From Kitasatospora griseola (lineage in GTDB: Bacteria; Actinomycetota; Actinomycetes; Streptomycetales; Streptomycetaceae), in the NCBI RefSeq assembly GCF_014648555.1, contig NZ_BMRI01000026.1, forward strand, positions 31,473-95,472: 64,000 bases of DNA, given 5' to 3'. Shown here piece after piece: positions 14,868-24,074 of this stretch. Both the position numbers and the translations under genes were made by a program. Positions within the stretch are counted from its first letter, which is position 1, and every line of letters begins with the position of its first letter. The notes under the pieces are model-generated. The model did not search any database. It was not told the origin of the DNA and saw only the letters and a program-made list of their open reading frames with translations.

Positions 14868-15191
14868 ATGAACTGGTACGGGGTCCGGTGCGTCTTCGAG
14901 TGGACGGCCGCGAGCGGGCGGTCCTACGAGGAGCGGATCACCCTCTGGCAGGCTCCGTCCGCCGACGACGCGATCGCCCTGGCCGAAGCGGAGGCCGAGA
15001 CGTACGCACGCGAGAGCAGCGTCGAGTACCTCGGCTTCGCGCAGTCCTATCGTCTGGGCGACCACGGGGTGCCGGGGGCGGGCGCGGAGGTGTTCTCGCT
15101 GCTGCGGGACAGCTCGCTGGAACCGAGCGCCTACCTGGACGCGTACTTCGACACCGGTGCGGAGCGTCAGCAATCTCTGCCGGATGGATGA
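14868..15191 (+). CDS. DUF4288-like small protein
   Basis: A 107-residue soluble protein. The motif order WYGVRCVFEW, YEERITLWQAPSADDAIALA, EAEAETYARESSVEYLGFAQ and YRLGDHGVPGAGAEVFSLLR, with a terminal DAYFDTGAERQ, resembles DUF4288, in which a ferredoxin-like beta-alpha fold is expected. The function is unknown. GGAG lies 5-6 bases before the ATG. It is followed by a frameshifted gene on the same strand, with no obvious terminator between them. Confidence 0.7.
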   Translation: MNWYGVRCVFEWTAASGRSYEERITLWQAPSADDAIALAEAEAETYARESSVEYLGFAQSYRLGDHGVPGAGAEVFSLLRDSSLEPSAYLDAYFDTGAERQQSLPDG

Positions 15192-15265
15192 GGCCCGGCG
15201 TCGGCGTCCCGCCTGCGGAAACGGACGGGACGCCGACGCGGCGCGGCGTCGGTAGCCTCGCGGCC

Positions 15266-16077
15266 GTGATCGACGAAGGAACGCCGGGAACGGACGACGG
15301 CGCCCCGACGACGACGCGCCTTCGCGAGGCGCTCGACCGCGCCGGGTACGTGGTGATCGTGGAGGGGCCGCCGGACAAGCGGAGTCCCCGGACGTGGTGC
15401 GGACCCTGGTGAACGGGGCCGGGATCGCCGAACCGGCCCGGCTGCCGGCCGTGGTGGACGGCGGCACCGGCGACCGGTGCCCGTGCAGCGGTCGGCCGAC
15501 GATCATCATGCACGACATCGACGGCGAGTCGATCGCCTGCCGGAACCCGCACCACGGGACCGGCCTCCGTGGGCTCGGCGACCGCGACGCCGAGCCGCGC
15601 GACGGGTCGGCCCGCACCGCATGGCCGGCGGACCGGGGGCTGACCGGATCCCGGGACGTGCAGGCGGAGTTGGCCGAGCAGGCAGCCGAACGGGAGCGAC
15701 GCCGGCTGCGCCGGCTCGATACTGCGCCCGTCGGGGTGCGTGCCGCGGCCGAGGCTGTCGCCGTTCACCCAGGGCGCGACCTGGAAGCCTGGTCGGGCCG
15801 CGCCCGGGAGGCGGAGGCCCAGCTCATCGCGCAGGTCCAACAGGGCTTTCCCGACCGGACCGAAAGGATCCAGGTCCTGTCGGCCCGGGCCGGAGCATCG
15901 GCCAGGGCGCACACCGGTGGCCTGACGTGGTACGACCGGGCCGTCGAGCAGCACCTGCTGGCCGAGGAGCCCGGCCGCGTCCTCGCCGCGCTCACCGCCG
16001 GCCCGCCCGGCCCGGGCCCAACTCGACGGCGGTGCCGAACTCTTCGGCTCGCTCGGACGGACCGAACGCAGGGGTAG
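15266..16077 (+). pseudogene. Frameshifted gene of unknown family
   Basis: The GTG at 15266 opens a frame (VIDEGTPGTDDGAPTTTRLR, EALDRAGYVVIVEGPPDK) that runs into a TGA at 15412. From about 15380 the protein continues in another frame to 16077: AESPDVVRTLVNGAGIAEPA, VVDGGTGDRCPCSGRPTIIM, a charged helical middle (VQAELAEQAAERERRRLRRL) and a C-terminal helical region. Adding one base near 15377-15378 would join them as GPPDKAESPDVVRTL. Either a one-base deletion inactivated the gene or this is a sequencing error. The second frame alone could still be translated from internal GTG codons. No family is recognised. Confidence 0.5.
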
Positions 16078-16281
16078 CAGTCGCCGGAGTCCTGAGCTCG
16101 ACACTGATCGGGCACATCCGGGCCGACGGCACCTCGGCCAGGAGGTTCCGACCGGGCAGCGGCCGCTACGGAGCCGAGCGCGACCGAGGACGCTGAGCGA
16201 CGACCACCCCGACGGCCGGGCACTGTCCCAATGTGCCTGGGGCGGTGATGTGTTGGGGGCGTCGTCCGGCCGACTGCCGCC

Positions 16282-17184
16282 CTACCCCGGGGCCGAGGTG
16301 TCGGCCGTCGACGGCTCCGAGGTGGGTGCTGTGGGCCGGTGGTCGACGGGCGGTGTGGGGTCGGGGGCGGTGATGCGGGCGATGACGGCGGCGGTGGTCC
16401 GGTTCTCCACGTGGTCGAGGCGGCGGGCCGAGCCGCGCAGCAGGTGACGGGCCTCGATCGCGGCGAGGGCGAGGAGGCCCGGGAGCAGGTCGGTGGAGCG
16501 GGCCGCCAGCCAGCGGGTGCCCTGGGTGGCCATCCACCACAGGTTCGCGCCGGGGGCGGGTGCGGGGGCGGGAAGTTCGGCGGGCGGCGGGCCCACCGGG
16601 TGGCCGGCCTCGGCGAGCAGGGTGTGGAAGCCGTGTGCGATCAACTGGTGCCCGGCGGCGCTGGGATGGAGCCGGTCCACGCTCAGCAGAGCGCGCCGGT
16701 CCGTCCATGGCAGGTCCGCGAGATGCAGATGCACCGCATGATGGTGCTCGGACAGCGCATGGACGACCGCGTTGACGCCGCGCATCCGGCGCGCCAACGG
16801 GCGGGCGAGCGGCGCCGGTAGCCCCAGCAACCGTCCCGGATCGGGCAGGCAGGCCGTGAGCGGGACGGTGCCGGCTGCCGTCAACGAGGCGAATGCGGCT
16901 TCGAGATGACGTGCCGTCAGATTCAGGTCGAAGGAAGCGCGCAGGGTGTCGTTGCCGCCGACCACCACCGCCGCGTACTGCGGGCGCAGGGCGAGTGCGG
17001 CGGGCAGTTGGGAGACCAGCAGGTCGCGGCTGAGTGCGCCGCTGTTGGCGAGGTTGCGGAAGTCCACGGGGTCCGGCGAGAGGCTGGGTGCGAGCAGCGC
17101 TGCCCAGCCGCGCCAACCGCCGGGAACGGGGTCGCCGACACCCTCGGTGAGGGAGTCGCCGAGAGCAGCGAATCGTACCGTCAT
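16282..17184 (-). CDS. SGNH/GDSL-type hydrolase
   Basis: A 300-residue protein. Block I, RFAALGDSLTEGVGDPVPGG, supplies the catalytic Ser. The AVVVGGNDTLRASF segment gives the GxND block, and VDRLHPSAAGHQLIAHGF gives the Asp-x2-His block. These make a complete SGNH esterase/lipase active site within the first 210 residues. The C-terminal 90 residues (ANLWWMATQGTRWLAARSTD, LLPGLLALAAIEARHLLRG) are extra and contain a possible amphipathic or membrane-associating stretch. There is no signal peptide, so it is probably cytoplasmic. GGAGGG precedes the ATG at 17184. The gene lies downstream of the two glycosyltransferases on the same strand, separated by about 200 bases. Confidence 0.88.
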   Translation of the reverse strand: MTVRFAALGDSLTEGVGDPVPGGWRGWAALLAPSLSPDPVDFRNLANSGALSRDLLVSQLPAALALRPQYAAVVVGGNDTLRASFDLNLTARHLEAAFASLTAAGTVPLTACLPDPGRLLGLPAPLARPLARRMRGVNAVVHALSEHHHAVHLHLADLPWTDRRALLSVDRLHPSAAGHQLIAHGFHTLLAEAGHPVGPPPAELPAPAPAPGANLWWMATQGTRWLAARSTDLLPGLLALAAIEARHLLRGSARRLDHVENRTTAAVIARITAPDPTPPVDHRPTAPTSEPSTADTSAPG

Positions 17185-17380
17185 CACGTCCCTCCAAGTG
17201 GGGTTCGGTGGGGTGGGAATGCGGTGGGGGAATGGGGAGTTTGGCCCGCACTGCCCCGGCGCGGTGCGAGGTGGAGGGCGGCGGGCCCGGTGCGGAAAGG
17301 CGGAGTCGGAGGTGGGCCCGCTGCGCGCCGAGGCGCGGGCAGCGGACCCGAGGGCGGCGGAGGGGGTCGGGGACCGTCCG

Positions 17381-18547
17381 CTACGGGGTGCGGTGCCGGA
17401 CGGCGGGCCCGGCGGCGGAGGGGAGTGGTGCATGGTGGGCGGCGAGGAAGGCGGTGACGGCGGCGTCCCAGCCGAACTCCTCGGCCCGGGCGCGGGCGGC
17501 GGCCCGCCGTTCGGCCTCGGGGCGGTCGAGCAACTGGCGTACCGCGTCGGCGAATCCGCTGCCGGTGTCGGTGGCGGCGAGGCCCGCCCGGCCGACCACC
17601 TGGGGGAGCGCGGAGGAGCGGCTCACCGCGACCGGGGTGCCGCAGGCCAGTGTTTCGAGCGCGGCCAGGCCGAAGGTCTCCACCGGGCCCGGCGCGATCA
17701 CCGCGTCCGCCGTCGCCAACAGGGCTGCCACCTCGGCGCGTTCGGCCAGGTGGCCGAGGAAGGTCACGGGCAGCCGCAACTCGGCGGCCTGCCGCTCCAG
17801 CCGGTGGCGCAGCGGGCCCGTCCCGGCGACGGCCAGCACCGCCGGGACACGGTGGTGGCGCAGCTCCGCCAGCGCTTCGATCGCCCGCTCCGGCCGCTTC
17901 TCCCCCGACAGCCGCGAGCACATCACCAGCAGCACCTGCCCGGGATCGGCCAACCGCGCCCGCAGCTCGGGGTCGTGGCGGGCGGGGTGCATGGTCGTCA
18001 GGTCGACTCCCAGCGGGGCCTGGACGACGTTGCCCGCGCCGATCCGTTCGAACTCCTCGGCCGCCCACGCCGTCGTGCACAGCACCGTGTCATAGGCCTG
18101 CGCGGTACGGGAGTTGAGCCGGTCGGCGAGGCCGCGCGCGGTGTGCCCGGGCAGGCCCCAGGTGCCGAGCACGCCGGTGGCGCTCTCGTGCGAGACCATC
18201 ATCGACCGCACCCCGTGCGCCTTCGCCCAGGCGCCCGTCCAACGCAGCGTGGTGCGGTCCGACACCTCCAGTCGGTCCGGGGCCAACTCGGCCAACACCG
18301 ATGCCACTTGACGGCGGTCCCGGAGCACCCGGTAGCCGCCGCTGCCGGGCACCCGGGGCCCGGGCAGGGTGATGACCCGGCCCTGCTCGGTCCACTCGTC
18401 GCTGCGGCGCTCCCCGGGGACGACCAGCACCGGTCGGTGGCCCGCCGCCAGGTAGCCCGCGCCGAGGTGTCGGAGCGCGGTGCGCAGGCCGCCGGAGACC
18501 GGGGTGACGAAGTTCGCCACCCGGACGATTCGCAATTCTCCGTTCAC
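17381..18547 (-). CDS. GT4-family glycosyltransferase (second of a coupled pair)
   Basis: A 388-residue GT-B glycosyltransferase. The N-terminal acceptor domain begins LRIVRVANFVTPVSGGLRTA. The C-terminal donor domain carries VLLVMCSRLSGEKRPERAIE and the GT4 motif APGPVETFGLAALETLACGT, whose E-x7-E pair binds the nucleotide sugar. The GTG at 18547 overlaps the stop of the upstream glycosyltransferase (GTGA). GT4 pairs like this make mannosylated lipids or glycans in actinomycetes; GDP-mannose is the likely donor but that is inference. It has no signal peptide and should act on the cytoplasmic membrane face. Confidence 0.88.
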   Translation of the reverse strand: MNGELRIVRVANFVTPVSGGLRTALRHLGAGYLAAGHRPVLVVPGERRSDEWTEQGRVITLPGPRVPGSGGYRVLRDRRQVASVLAELAPDRLEVSDRTTLRWTGAWAKAHGVRSMMVSHESATGVLGTWGLPGHTARGLADRLNSRTAQAYDTVLCTTAWAAEEFERIGAGNVVQAPLGVDLTTMHPARHDPELRARLADPGQVLLVMCSRLSGEKRPERAIEALAELRHHRVPAVLAVAGTGPLRHRLERQAAELRLPVTFLGHLAERAEVAALLATADAVIAPGPVETFGLAALETLACGTPVAVSRSSALPQVVGRAGLAATDTGSGFADAVRQLLDRPEAERRAAARARAEEFGWDAAVTAFLAAHHAPLPSAAGPAVRHRTP

Positions 18548-19893
18548 GCCGGCTGCTCCTCGACCAGCTCGCCGGCGGGGGCGGCCGCGGCGGACGGAGC
18601 GGCCAGGGCGGCCGCGGCCTCGGGCTGGCGGGGCGTCGGTATCGGTGCTGCGGCCGCCGGCCCGTCCGCGGCGACCGAGGCCGGTGCGGGGGCGGCGGCG
18701 ACGGAGTCGGAAAGCGCTTTCCGGTTGGTCGGGGAGGGCGCGGTGCCGGACCGGGTGCGGTGTTCGGCGAGGACGTCCTGGTAGTGCTGGACGAGCTGGT
18801 CGCCGACGGCCTCCCAGGTGCGGTCGGTGACGTCGGCGCGGCCGGCCGCGCCGTAGCGGGTGCGGAGGTCGGGAGCGGCCGCCAGCGCGGCGACGGCCCG
18901 GGCGACGGCCCCGGCGTCCCGGGGGGCGACCAGCAGGCCGGTGCGGTGGTGGCCGACCAGGTCGAGCGGGCCGCCGACGGCCGGCGCGACCACGGGGACG
19001 CCGCTGGCCATCGCCTCCTGGATGGTCTGGCAGAAGGTCTCCAGCGGGCCGGTGTGCACGAACACGTCCAACGAGGCGAAGCAGCGGGCGAGTTCGGCGC
19101 CCGTGCGGCGGCCGAGGAACACCGCGCCGGGCATCGCGGCCTTCAGCGCGGGGGCGCTCGGCCCGTCGCCGATCACCACCACCCGCACCCCGGGCAGTCG
19201 GGAGGCCTCGGCGAGCAGGTCGACCCGCTTCTCCGGGGCGAGCCGTCCGGCGTAGCCGACCAGCACCTCGCCGCCGGGGGCCAGGGAGCGGTGCAGCGAC
19301 TCGTCCCGGTGGTCGGGGTGGAACCGCGCCGAGTCGACGCCGCGCGCCCAGATCCGGACGTTGCGCACGCCGTGCGCGGTCAGGTCCTGGGCGGCCGGGG
19401 TGGACGGGGCGAGGTTGCGCGCGGCGGAGCGGTGCACGGAGCGGATCCGCGCCCAGGCGAGCGCCGAGCCCAGCCCGCGGCCCATCCGGTACGCCTGCGC
19501 GTACCCGGCCAGGTCGGTCTGGTAGACGGCCACCGTCGGCAGGTCGAGGCGCTCGGTGAGCCTGGCCGCACGCGCGCCGAGGATGAACGGACTGGCGAGG
19601 TGCACCACGTCCGGCCGGTGGGCGGTCAGCGCGGCGGCCAGCCGGCGGCTGGGCAGCGCGATGCGCACCTGCGGGTAGCGGGGCAGCGGAACGGACGGAA
19701 TGCGCACCACCGGCAGCGGTTCCCGGTCCGGGCCGAAGGACTGCGGCGGGCAGTGCGCGCCCCGGGCCGGCGCGGGCGTGATCACCAGTGGCTGGTGACC
19801 CCGCCGGACGAGGTGTTCGGCGGCCCGCAGCACGCTGTGGGCCACGCCGTTGACCTCGGGCGGGAAGGATTCGGTGACGATGGCGACTCGCAT
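18544..19893 (-). CDS. GT4-family mannosyltransferase-like protein with Ala/Pro tail
   Basis: A 449-residue GT-B enzyme starting MRVAIVTESFPPEVNGVAHS, the usual opening of MgtA-like GDP-mannose-dependent alpha-mannosyltransferases. Further motifs are PDVVHLASPFILGARA, VGYAGRLAPEKRVDLLAEAS (donor domain) and HTGPLETFCQTIQEAMASGV (the E-x7-E motif). After about residue 390 there is a 55-60-residue Ala/Pro-rich tail not expected in the family. It contains a perfect GGAAAGCGCTTTCC sequence at DNA level (18709-18722). It is the first gene of the pair and diverges from the GH31 gene at 20238. Likely role: mannosylation of a membrane lipid acceptor. Confidence 0.88.
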   Translation of the reverse strand: MRVAIVTESFPPEVNGVAHSVLRAAEHLVRRGHQPLVITPAPARGAHCPPQSFGPDREPLPVVRIPSVPLPRYPQVRIALPSRRLAAALTAHRPDVVHLASPFILGARAARLTERLDLPTVAVYQTDLAGYAQAYRMGRGLGSALAWARIRSVHRSAARNLAPSTPAAQDLTAHGVRNVRIWARGVDSARFHPDHRDESLHRSLAPGGEVLVGYAGRLAPEKRVDLLAEASRLPGVRVVVIGDGPSAPALKAAMPGAVFLGRRTGAELARCFASLDVFVHTGPLETFCQTIQEAMASGVPVVAPAVGGPLDLVGHHRTGLLVAPRDAGAVARAVAALAAAPDLRTRYGAAGRADVTDRTWEAVGDQLVQHYQDVLAEHRTRSGTAPSPTNRKALSDSVAAAPAPASVAADGPAAAAPIPTPRQPEAAAALAAPSAAAAPAGELVEEQPA

Positions 19894-20021
19894 GCCAACG
19901 TTCTGGCCAAGCCGGGCATGCGCCCGGACAAAGGGATCTTTCGCGCAGGCGAACGTCTGCCGCCATTTCCGCACACCCGGGTGGCCCGATCGCTCGCCGC
20001 CGCGGCGATTCGCGCAAACGG

Positions 20022-20050
20022 TCTGCGCCGATTGCGCAAAACTGCGCAGA
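20022..20050. promoter_or_regulatory. Nested palindromes between the GT4 pair and the GH31 gene
   Basis: In the 344-base divergent region 19894-20237, TCTGCGC (20022-20028) pairs with GCGCAGA (20044-20050) and flanks the 8-base palindrome TTGCGCAA (20032-20039). The surroundings are AT-richer than average. This is a candidate operator for either divergent unit. The rest of the gap shows only the GH31 ribosome binding site (AGGAGG, about 20225-20230). Confidence 0.4.
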
Positions 20051-20237
20051 ACACGGATTGAATGAACGCTTGACGCCATGCCGGGTTGCTGCTGCGATGT
20101 GTACCGCTCAACTCGCCGGATCGGCCCACCGTTCAACCACACGGCTCCGCAAGCGACTTGGCGCACCCCCACCCCTCCGTTCCGGCCCGGCGACGCACCG
20201 TCCACCGTCCGTCCCCGCTCGCTCAGGAGGAATCCCG

Positions 20238-23075
20238 ATGCGTTCCGCCCCACGGACCCCGCTCTCCGGCCCAGGACGGCCACGAAGGCGCGGCGGCCCG
20301 GCCGGCGCCGGCCGACGCCCCACCGCGACCACGCTCGTGCTGCTGATGCTGGTGACACTGTTCGCCGTGTCCGGCCCGGCCACCGCCGCCCGCGCCACCA
20401 CCGCCGGCAACGCCACCGCCGTCACGCGCTCCGGCGACACCTTCACCGTCGCCACGTCCGGCGGGGCCGCCGCCCGGATCCAGCTGGCCCGCGCCGACAT
20501 CTTCCGGATCTGGCTCTCCCCGAACGGCGCGTTCACCAACGACCCGGCCGGCAGCGACCTCGCCGTCACCACCACTTTCGGCAGCGTCGGCGCCACCCTC
20601 TCCGACGCCGGAACGTACTGGCGCATCGACACCGCCGCGATCGCCCTGCGGATCAACAAGACCCCGCTCACCTTCGCGCTCTACCGCGCCGACAACACCA
20701 CACTGCTCTGGGCCGAGTCCCAGCCCACCAGTTGGACCACCAGCCAGACCACCCAGTACCTGAACCGAGGCGCGGACGAGCAGTTCTACGGCACCGGCCT
20801 GCACCTGGGCGAGTGGGCGCTGCGCGACAAGACCGTGCCGGTCGCCGTCTCCAACCAGTGGACCGAGAACAGCAACGCCAGCCCCGCCCCGTTCTACCTG
20901 TCCACCAACGGCTACGGCGTGCTGCGCAACACCTGGGCCCCCGGCAGCTACAACTTCGGCGCGCCCACCCAACTCACCCACAACGAAAGCCGGTTCGACG
21001 CCTGGTACTTCGCCGGGAACTCGCTCAAGGACGTGCTGAACGCCTACACCGACGTCACCGGCAAACCCTTCCTCGCCCCCATCTGGGGACTCGAACTCGG
21101 CAACGCCGACTGCTTCAACGCCTCCAACCCCGCCTACACCGGCGACCACAACCGGCTGCGCCACCAGACCACGCCCGACGTGGTCGGCTACGCCACCGAC
21201 GCCCGCGCCGCCGACATGCCCTCGGGTTGGTTCCTGCCCAACGACGGCTACGGCTGCGGCTACACCGACCTGCCCACGGCAGCCGCCGACCTGAACGATC
21301 GCGGCTTCCACACCGGCCTGTGGACCTCCACCGGCCTGAACAACATCAACTGGGAGGTGGGAACGGCCGGTTCACGCGCCGTCAAGACCGACGTGGCGTG
21401 GATCGGCGGCGGCTACAAGACCGCGTTCACCGGCGTCAACCAGGCCGTGGCCGGCATCGAGAACAACTCCGACGGCCGCCGCTTCGTGTGGACCGTGGAC
21501 GGCTGGGCCGGCACCCAGCGCAACGCCGCGGTGTGGACCGGCGACACCCACGGCACCTGGGACGCCATGCGCTGGCACGTCCCGTCCATCGCGGGCGCAG
21601 GCCTGTCCGGCCTCAACTACGCGTCCGGGGACGTCGACGGCATCTACGACGGCAGCCCGAAGACGTACGTGCGCGACCTCCAGTGGAAGGCCTTCACGCC
21701 CGCGTTCATGACCATGTCCGGCTGGGGCGCCGTCAACCCGTCCACCGGCTACAACGACAAACAGCCCTGGCGGTTCGCCGACCCCTACCTGTCGATCAAC
21801 CGCAAGTACCTGCAGCTGAAGATGCGGCTGATGCCGTACATGTACACCATGAGCCGGATCGCCACCGACACCGGCGTCCCCGCCACCCGCGCCATGGTGC
21901 TCGAATACCCCCAGGACCCGGTCGCCCGAGGCAATCTGACGAGCGGTCAGTTCATGGCGGGCGACTCGTTCCTGGTCGCCCCCGTGGTCAGCGACACCTC
22001 GGTGCGCGACGGCATCTACCTGCCCGCGGGCAACTGGACCGACTACTGGACCGGAAAGACCTATACCGGGCCGGGCTGGCTCAACGGCTACAGCGCGCCG
22101 CTCGACACCCTGCCGCTGTTCGTCAAGTCCGGTGCCGTCGTGCCGATGTGGCCGCAGATGAACTACACCGGCCAGAAGCCCGTCTCCACCCTCACCTACG
22201 ACGTCTACCCGCGCGGGAACTCCACCTTCAGCCTCTACGAGGACGACGGCACCACCCGCGCCTACCAGGGCGGCGCCTACTCCCGCCAACGGGTCGACGT
22301 CACCGCGCCGAACGGCGGCACGGGCGACGTCACGCTCGCCGTGGCAGCCGCGAACGGCAGCTACGCCGGGCAACTCGCCGCCCGCGACTACGAGTTCACC
22401 GTGCACGCGGCCGGCGCGCCGAGCGGCGTCACGGTGGGGGCGTCCGCGCTGCCCGGGTTGGCCGGCAAGGCCGCCTACGACGCGGCGGGCGCCGGCTGGT
22501 ACTTCGACGCCGCCGACCGCTCCGGCACGCTCTGGATCAAGGCCGGCAACCGCGCCGTCACCAGCGCCTTCACCGTCACCGCGACCGGCCTCACCCTGCC
22601 CACCGGCACGCCCGTCACCGCCAACGGCCCCATCCCGCAGGCGAATTGGAAGGTCGTCTCGGTCGACAGCCAGGAGACCGCCGCCGAGAACGGCGCCGCG
22701 ACCAACGCCATCGACGGCAACAGCGCCACCATCTGGCACACCCAGTGGTCCACCACCGCCACCCCGCTGCCGCACGAGATCCGGCTCGACCTCGGCGCCC
22801 GCTACAGCGTCGACAGCCTCACCTGTCTGCCCCGCCAGGACGGCGGCGTCAACGGCCGGATCGGCGGCTACGAGATCTACGTCTCCGACAGCACCGGCAA
22901 CTGGGGCACCCCCGTCGCCACCGGGACGTTCGCCGACACCGCCGCCGCCAAGACCGTCAACTTCACGCCGAAGAACGGACGTTACGTGCGCCTTCGAGCC
23001 CTGGGCGAAGCCGGGAACCGGGGCCCGTGGACCAGCGCCGCAGAGATCACCGCCACCGGAACGCCCGCTCCGTAG
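20238..23075 (+). CDS. Secreted GH31 glycosidase with C-terminal discoidin (F5/8C) domain
   Basis: A 945-residue exported enzyme. The signal peptide covers about residues 1-46 (basic region, then TTLVLLMLVTLFAVSGPATA). A GH31 N-terminal beta domain follows, then the TIM barrel. The likely nucleophile is Asp385 in AVKTDVAWIGG and the likely acid/base is Asp436 in VWTGDTHGTWDAMRWH. Accessory beta domains come next. A final 130-residue F5/8-type C domain (EIRLDLGARYSVDSLTCLPR, GGYEIYVSDSTGNWG) presumably binds carbohydrate. GH31 enzymes cleave alpha-glucosides or alpha-xylosides, or transfer glucosyl units; the exact specificity is open. The ATG at 20238 follows AGGAGG at a good spacing. A hairpin terminator lies just after the stop. 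Confidence 0.9.
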   Translation: MRSAPRTPLSGPGRPRRRGGPAGAGRRPTATTLVLLMLVTLFAVSGPATAARATTAGNATAVTRSGDTFTVATSGGAAARIQLARADIFRIWLSPNGAFTNDPAGSDLAVTTTFGSVGATLSDAGTYWRIDTAAIALRINKTPLTFALYRADNTTLLWAESQPTSWTTSQTTQYLNRGADEQFYGTGLHLGEWALRDKTVPVAVSNQWTENSNASPAPFYLSTNGYGVLRNTWAPGSYNFGAPTQLTHNESRFDAWYFAGNSLKDVLNAYTDVTGKPFLAPIWGLELGNADCFNASNPAYTGDHNRLRHQTTPDVVGYATDARAADMPSGWFLPNDGYGCGYTDLPTAAADLNDRGFHTGLWTSTGLNNINWEVGTAGSRAVKTDVAWIGGGYKTAFTGVNQAVAGIENNSDGRRFVWTVDGWAGTQRNAAVWTGDTHGTWDAMRWHVPSIAGAGLSGLNYASGDVDGIYDGSPKTYVRDLQWKAFTPAFMTMSGWGAVNPSTGYNDKQPWRFADPYLSINRKYLQLKMRLMPYMYTMSRIATDTGVPATRAMVLEYPQDPVARGNLTSGQFMAGDSFLVAPVVSDTSVRDGIYLPAGNWTDYWTGKTYTGPGWLNGYSAPLDTLPLFVKSGAVVPMWPQMNYTGQKPVSTLTYDVYPRGNSTFSLYEDDGTTRAYQGGAYSRQRVDVTAPNGGTGDVTLAVAAANGSYAGQLAARDYEFTVHAAGAPSGVTVGASALPGLAGKAAYDAAGAGWYFDAADRSGTLWIKAGNRAVTSAFTVTATGLTLPTGTPVTANGPIPQANWKVVSVDSQETAAENGAATNAIDGNSATIWHTQWSTTATPLPHEIRLDLGARYSVDSLTCLPRQDGGVNGRIGGYEIYVSDSTGNWGTPVATGTFADTAAAKTVNFTPKNGRYVRLRALGEAGNRGPWTSAAEITATGTPAP

Positions 23076-23093
23076 CCGCGGGCTCGTCCGCCC

Positions 23094-23134
23094 CGCGCCC
23101 GCCCCGACCCGCCACGCGGGAAGGGGCGGGCGCG
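23094..23134. terminator. Hairpin terminator between GH31 and avidin genes
   Basis: Bases 23094-23105 (CGCGCCCGCCCC) pair perfectly with 23123-23134 around a 17-base loop, 19 bases after the GH31 stop and in front of the convergent avidin gene. It is a strong GC stem without a T-run. Confidence 0.7.
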
Positions 23135-23376
23135 AGGTCGTCCGGGGCGGGCCCGGCGGCCGCCCGCTGTCGCGGACCCGCGTGAGCAGGCGCCAGCGCA
23201 CGGCAACCGGACCAATTCCCAAAGCTTGTAAGCACCATGGGCCCGATGACCACAAGGCGCGACCGCGCCGGCACGCCACCCGCTTCGGCCCGGGCTCGGA
23301 CGACGGCCACCACCGCGGGTCGCGGCGCTGTACCGGCGGAGGGTGCTACCGCGGGCGCCGGCCCGGCCGGCCGTGC

Positions 23377-23799
23377 TCAGGGTTTCGGATGCGGCAGTGG
23401 GCGCGCCAGCCGCCGCACCTCCTCCAAACGGGCCGGATCGGGCTCCTGCCGAGTGAACAGGTCGTGCCCGACCACCGTCGACTCCCACTCGTCCGGGGCC
23501 TCCGCGGACCGCGTCAACAGCCAGGCGGCCGAGATCCACTCCGCCCCGTTCTGCTGGTACTGGCCGCTCCACGAGGTCACCGAGCCGGCGTCGCCGCTGT
23601 CGTTGTGCCACGCCACCGTCCAGCCCACCGCCGTCCCGTGCCCGGGCTGCGCCGGTGCCACCAGGCGCCCCACCAGCGGATACGCGCCGCTCGCCCGGCC
23701 CGTCGCCGAGACGTACGCCCCGGTCAGCGACCCGTCCGGACCCGCCACCAACCGCATGTGCGAACCCAGTTCGCTGTACCAGTCGCCGGTGATGCCCAC
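23377..23799 (-). CDS. Avidin/streptavidin-family biotin-binding protein lacking a signal peptide
   Basis: A 140-residue avidin homologue: GITGDWYSELGSHMRLVAG, GSLTGAYVSATG, TAVGWTVAWHNDSGDAGSVT, SWSGQY, ISAAWLLTRS, EWESTVVGHDLF. Compared from memory with streptavidin, the biotin contacts are kept: Ser13 (S27), Tyr29 (Y43), Ser31 (S45), Trp64 (W79), Ser73 (S88), Thr75 (T90), Trp77 (W92), Trp93 (W108), Trp105 (W120) and Asp113 (D128). The exception is Ser9, where streptavidin has Asn23. Secreted streptavidins have a signal peptide of about 24 residues; here the barrel starts at residue 2, so the protein should stay in the cytoplasm. It is monocistronic and convergent with the GH31 gene. Confidence 0.92.
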   Translation of the reverse strand: MGITGDWYSELGSHMRLVAGPDGSLTGAYVSATGRASGAYPLVGRLVAPAQPGHGTAVGWTVAWHNDSGDAGSVTSWSGQYQQNGAEWISAAWLLTRSAEAPDEWESTVVGHDLFTRQEPDPARLEEVRRLARPLPHPKP

Positions 23800-24074
23800 G
23801 CTGCTCCTCCCGCCGTCCTGCCGGCCGCCACCGCGTCCGGCCCGGACGCGCCAGCCACCACTGTGCCGCCCCCGGCCGCCCGGGCGGCGGCGACGCGCGG
23901 ACGTCGCCCGACGGATGACCCGAGCTGCGGACGCCCTGGCACCGGCGCGTCCCCGGGAAGGGGCCTCGCGGCTTGGAGTGCCCCGGGACGGGGCACCCCC
24001 GCGACCGGGGACAATGGTGCCCGGACGGAACCGACCCGGGCCCGTCGCCCCCGCGCCGCAGGAGACCCCGCACC

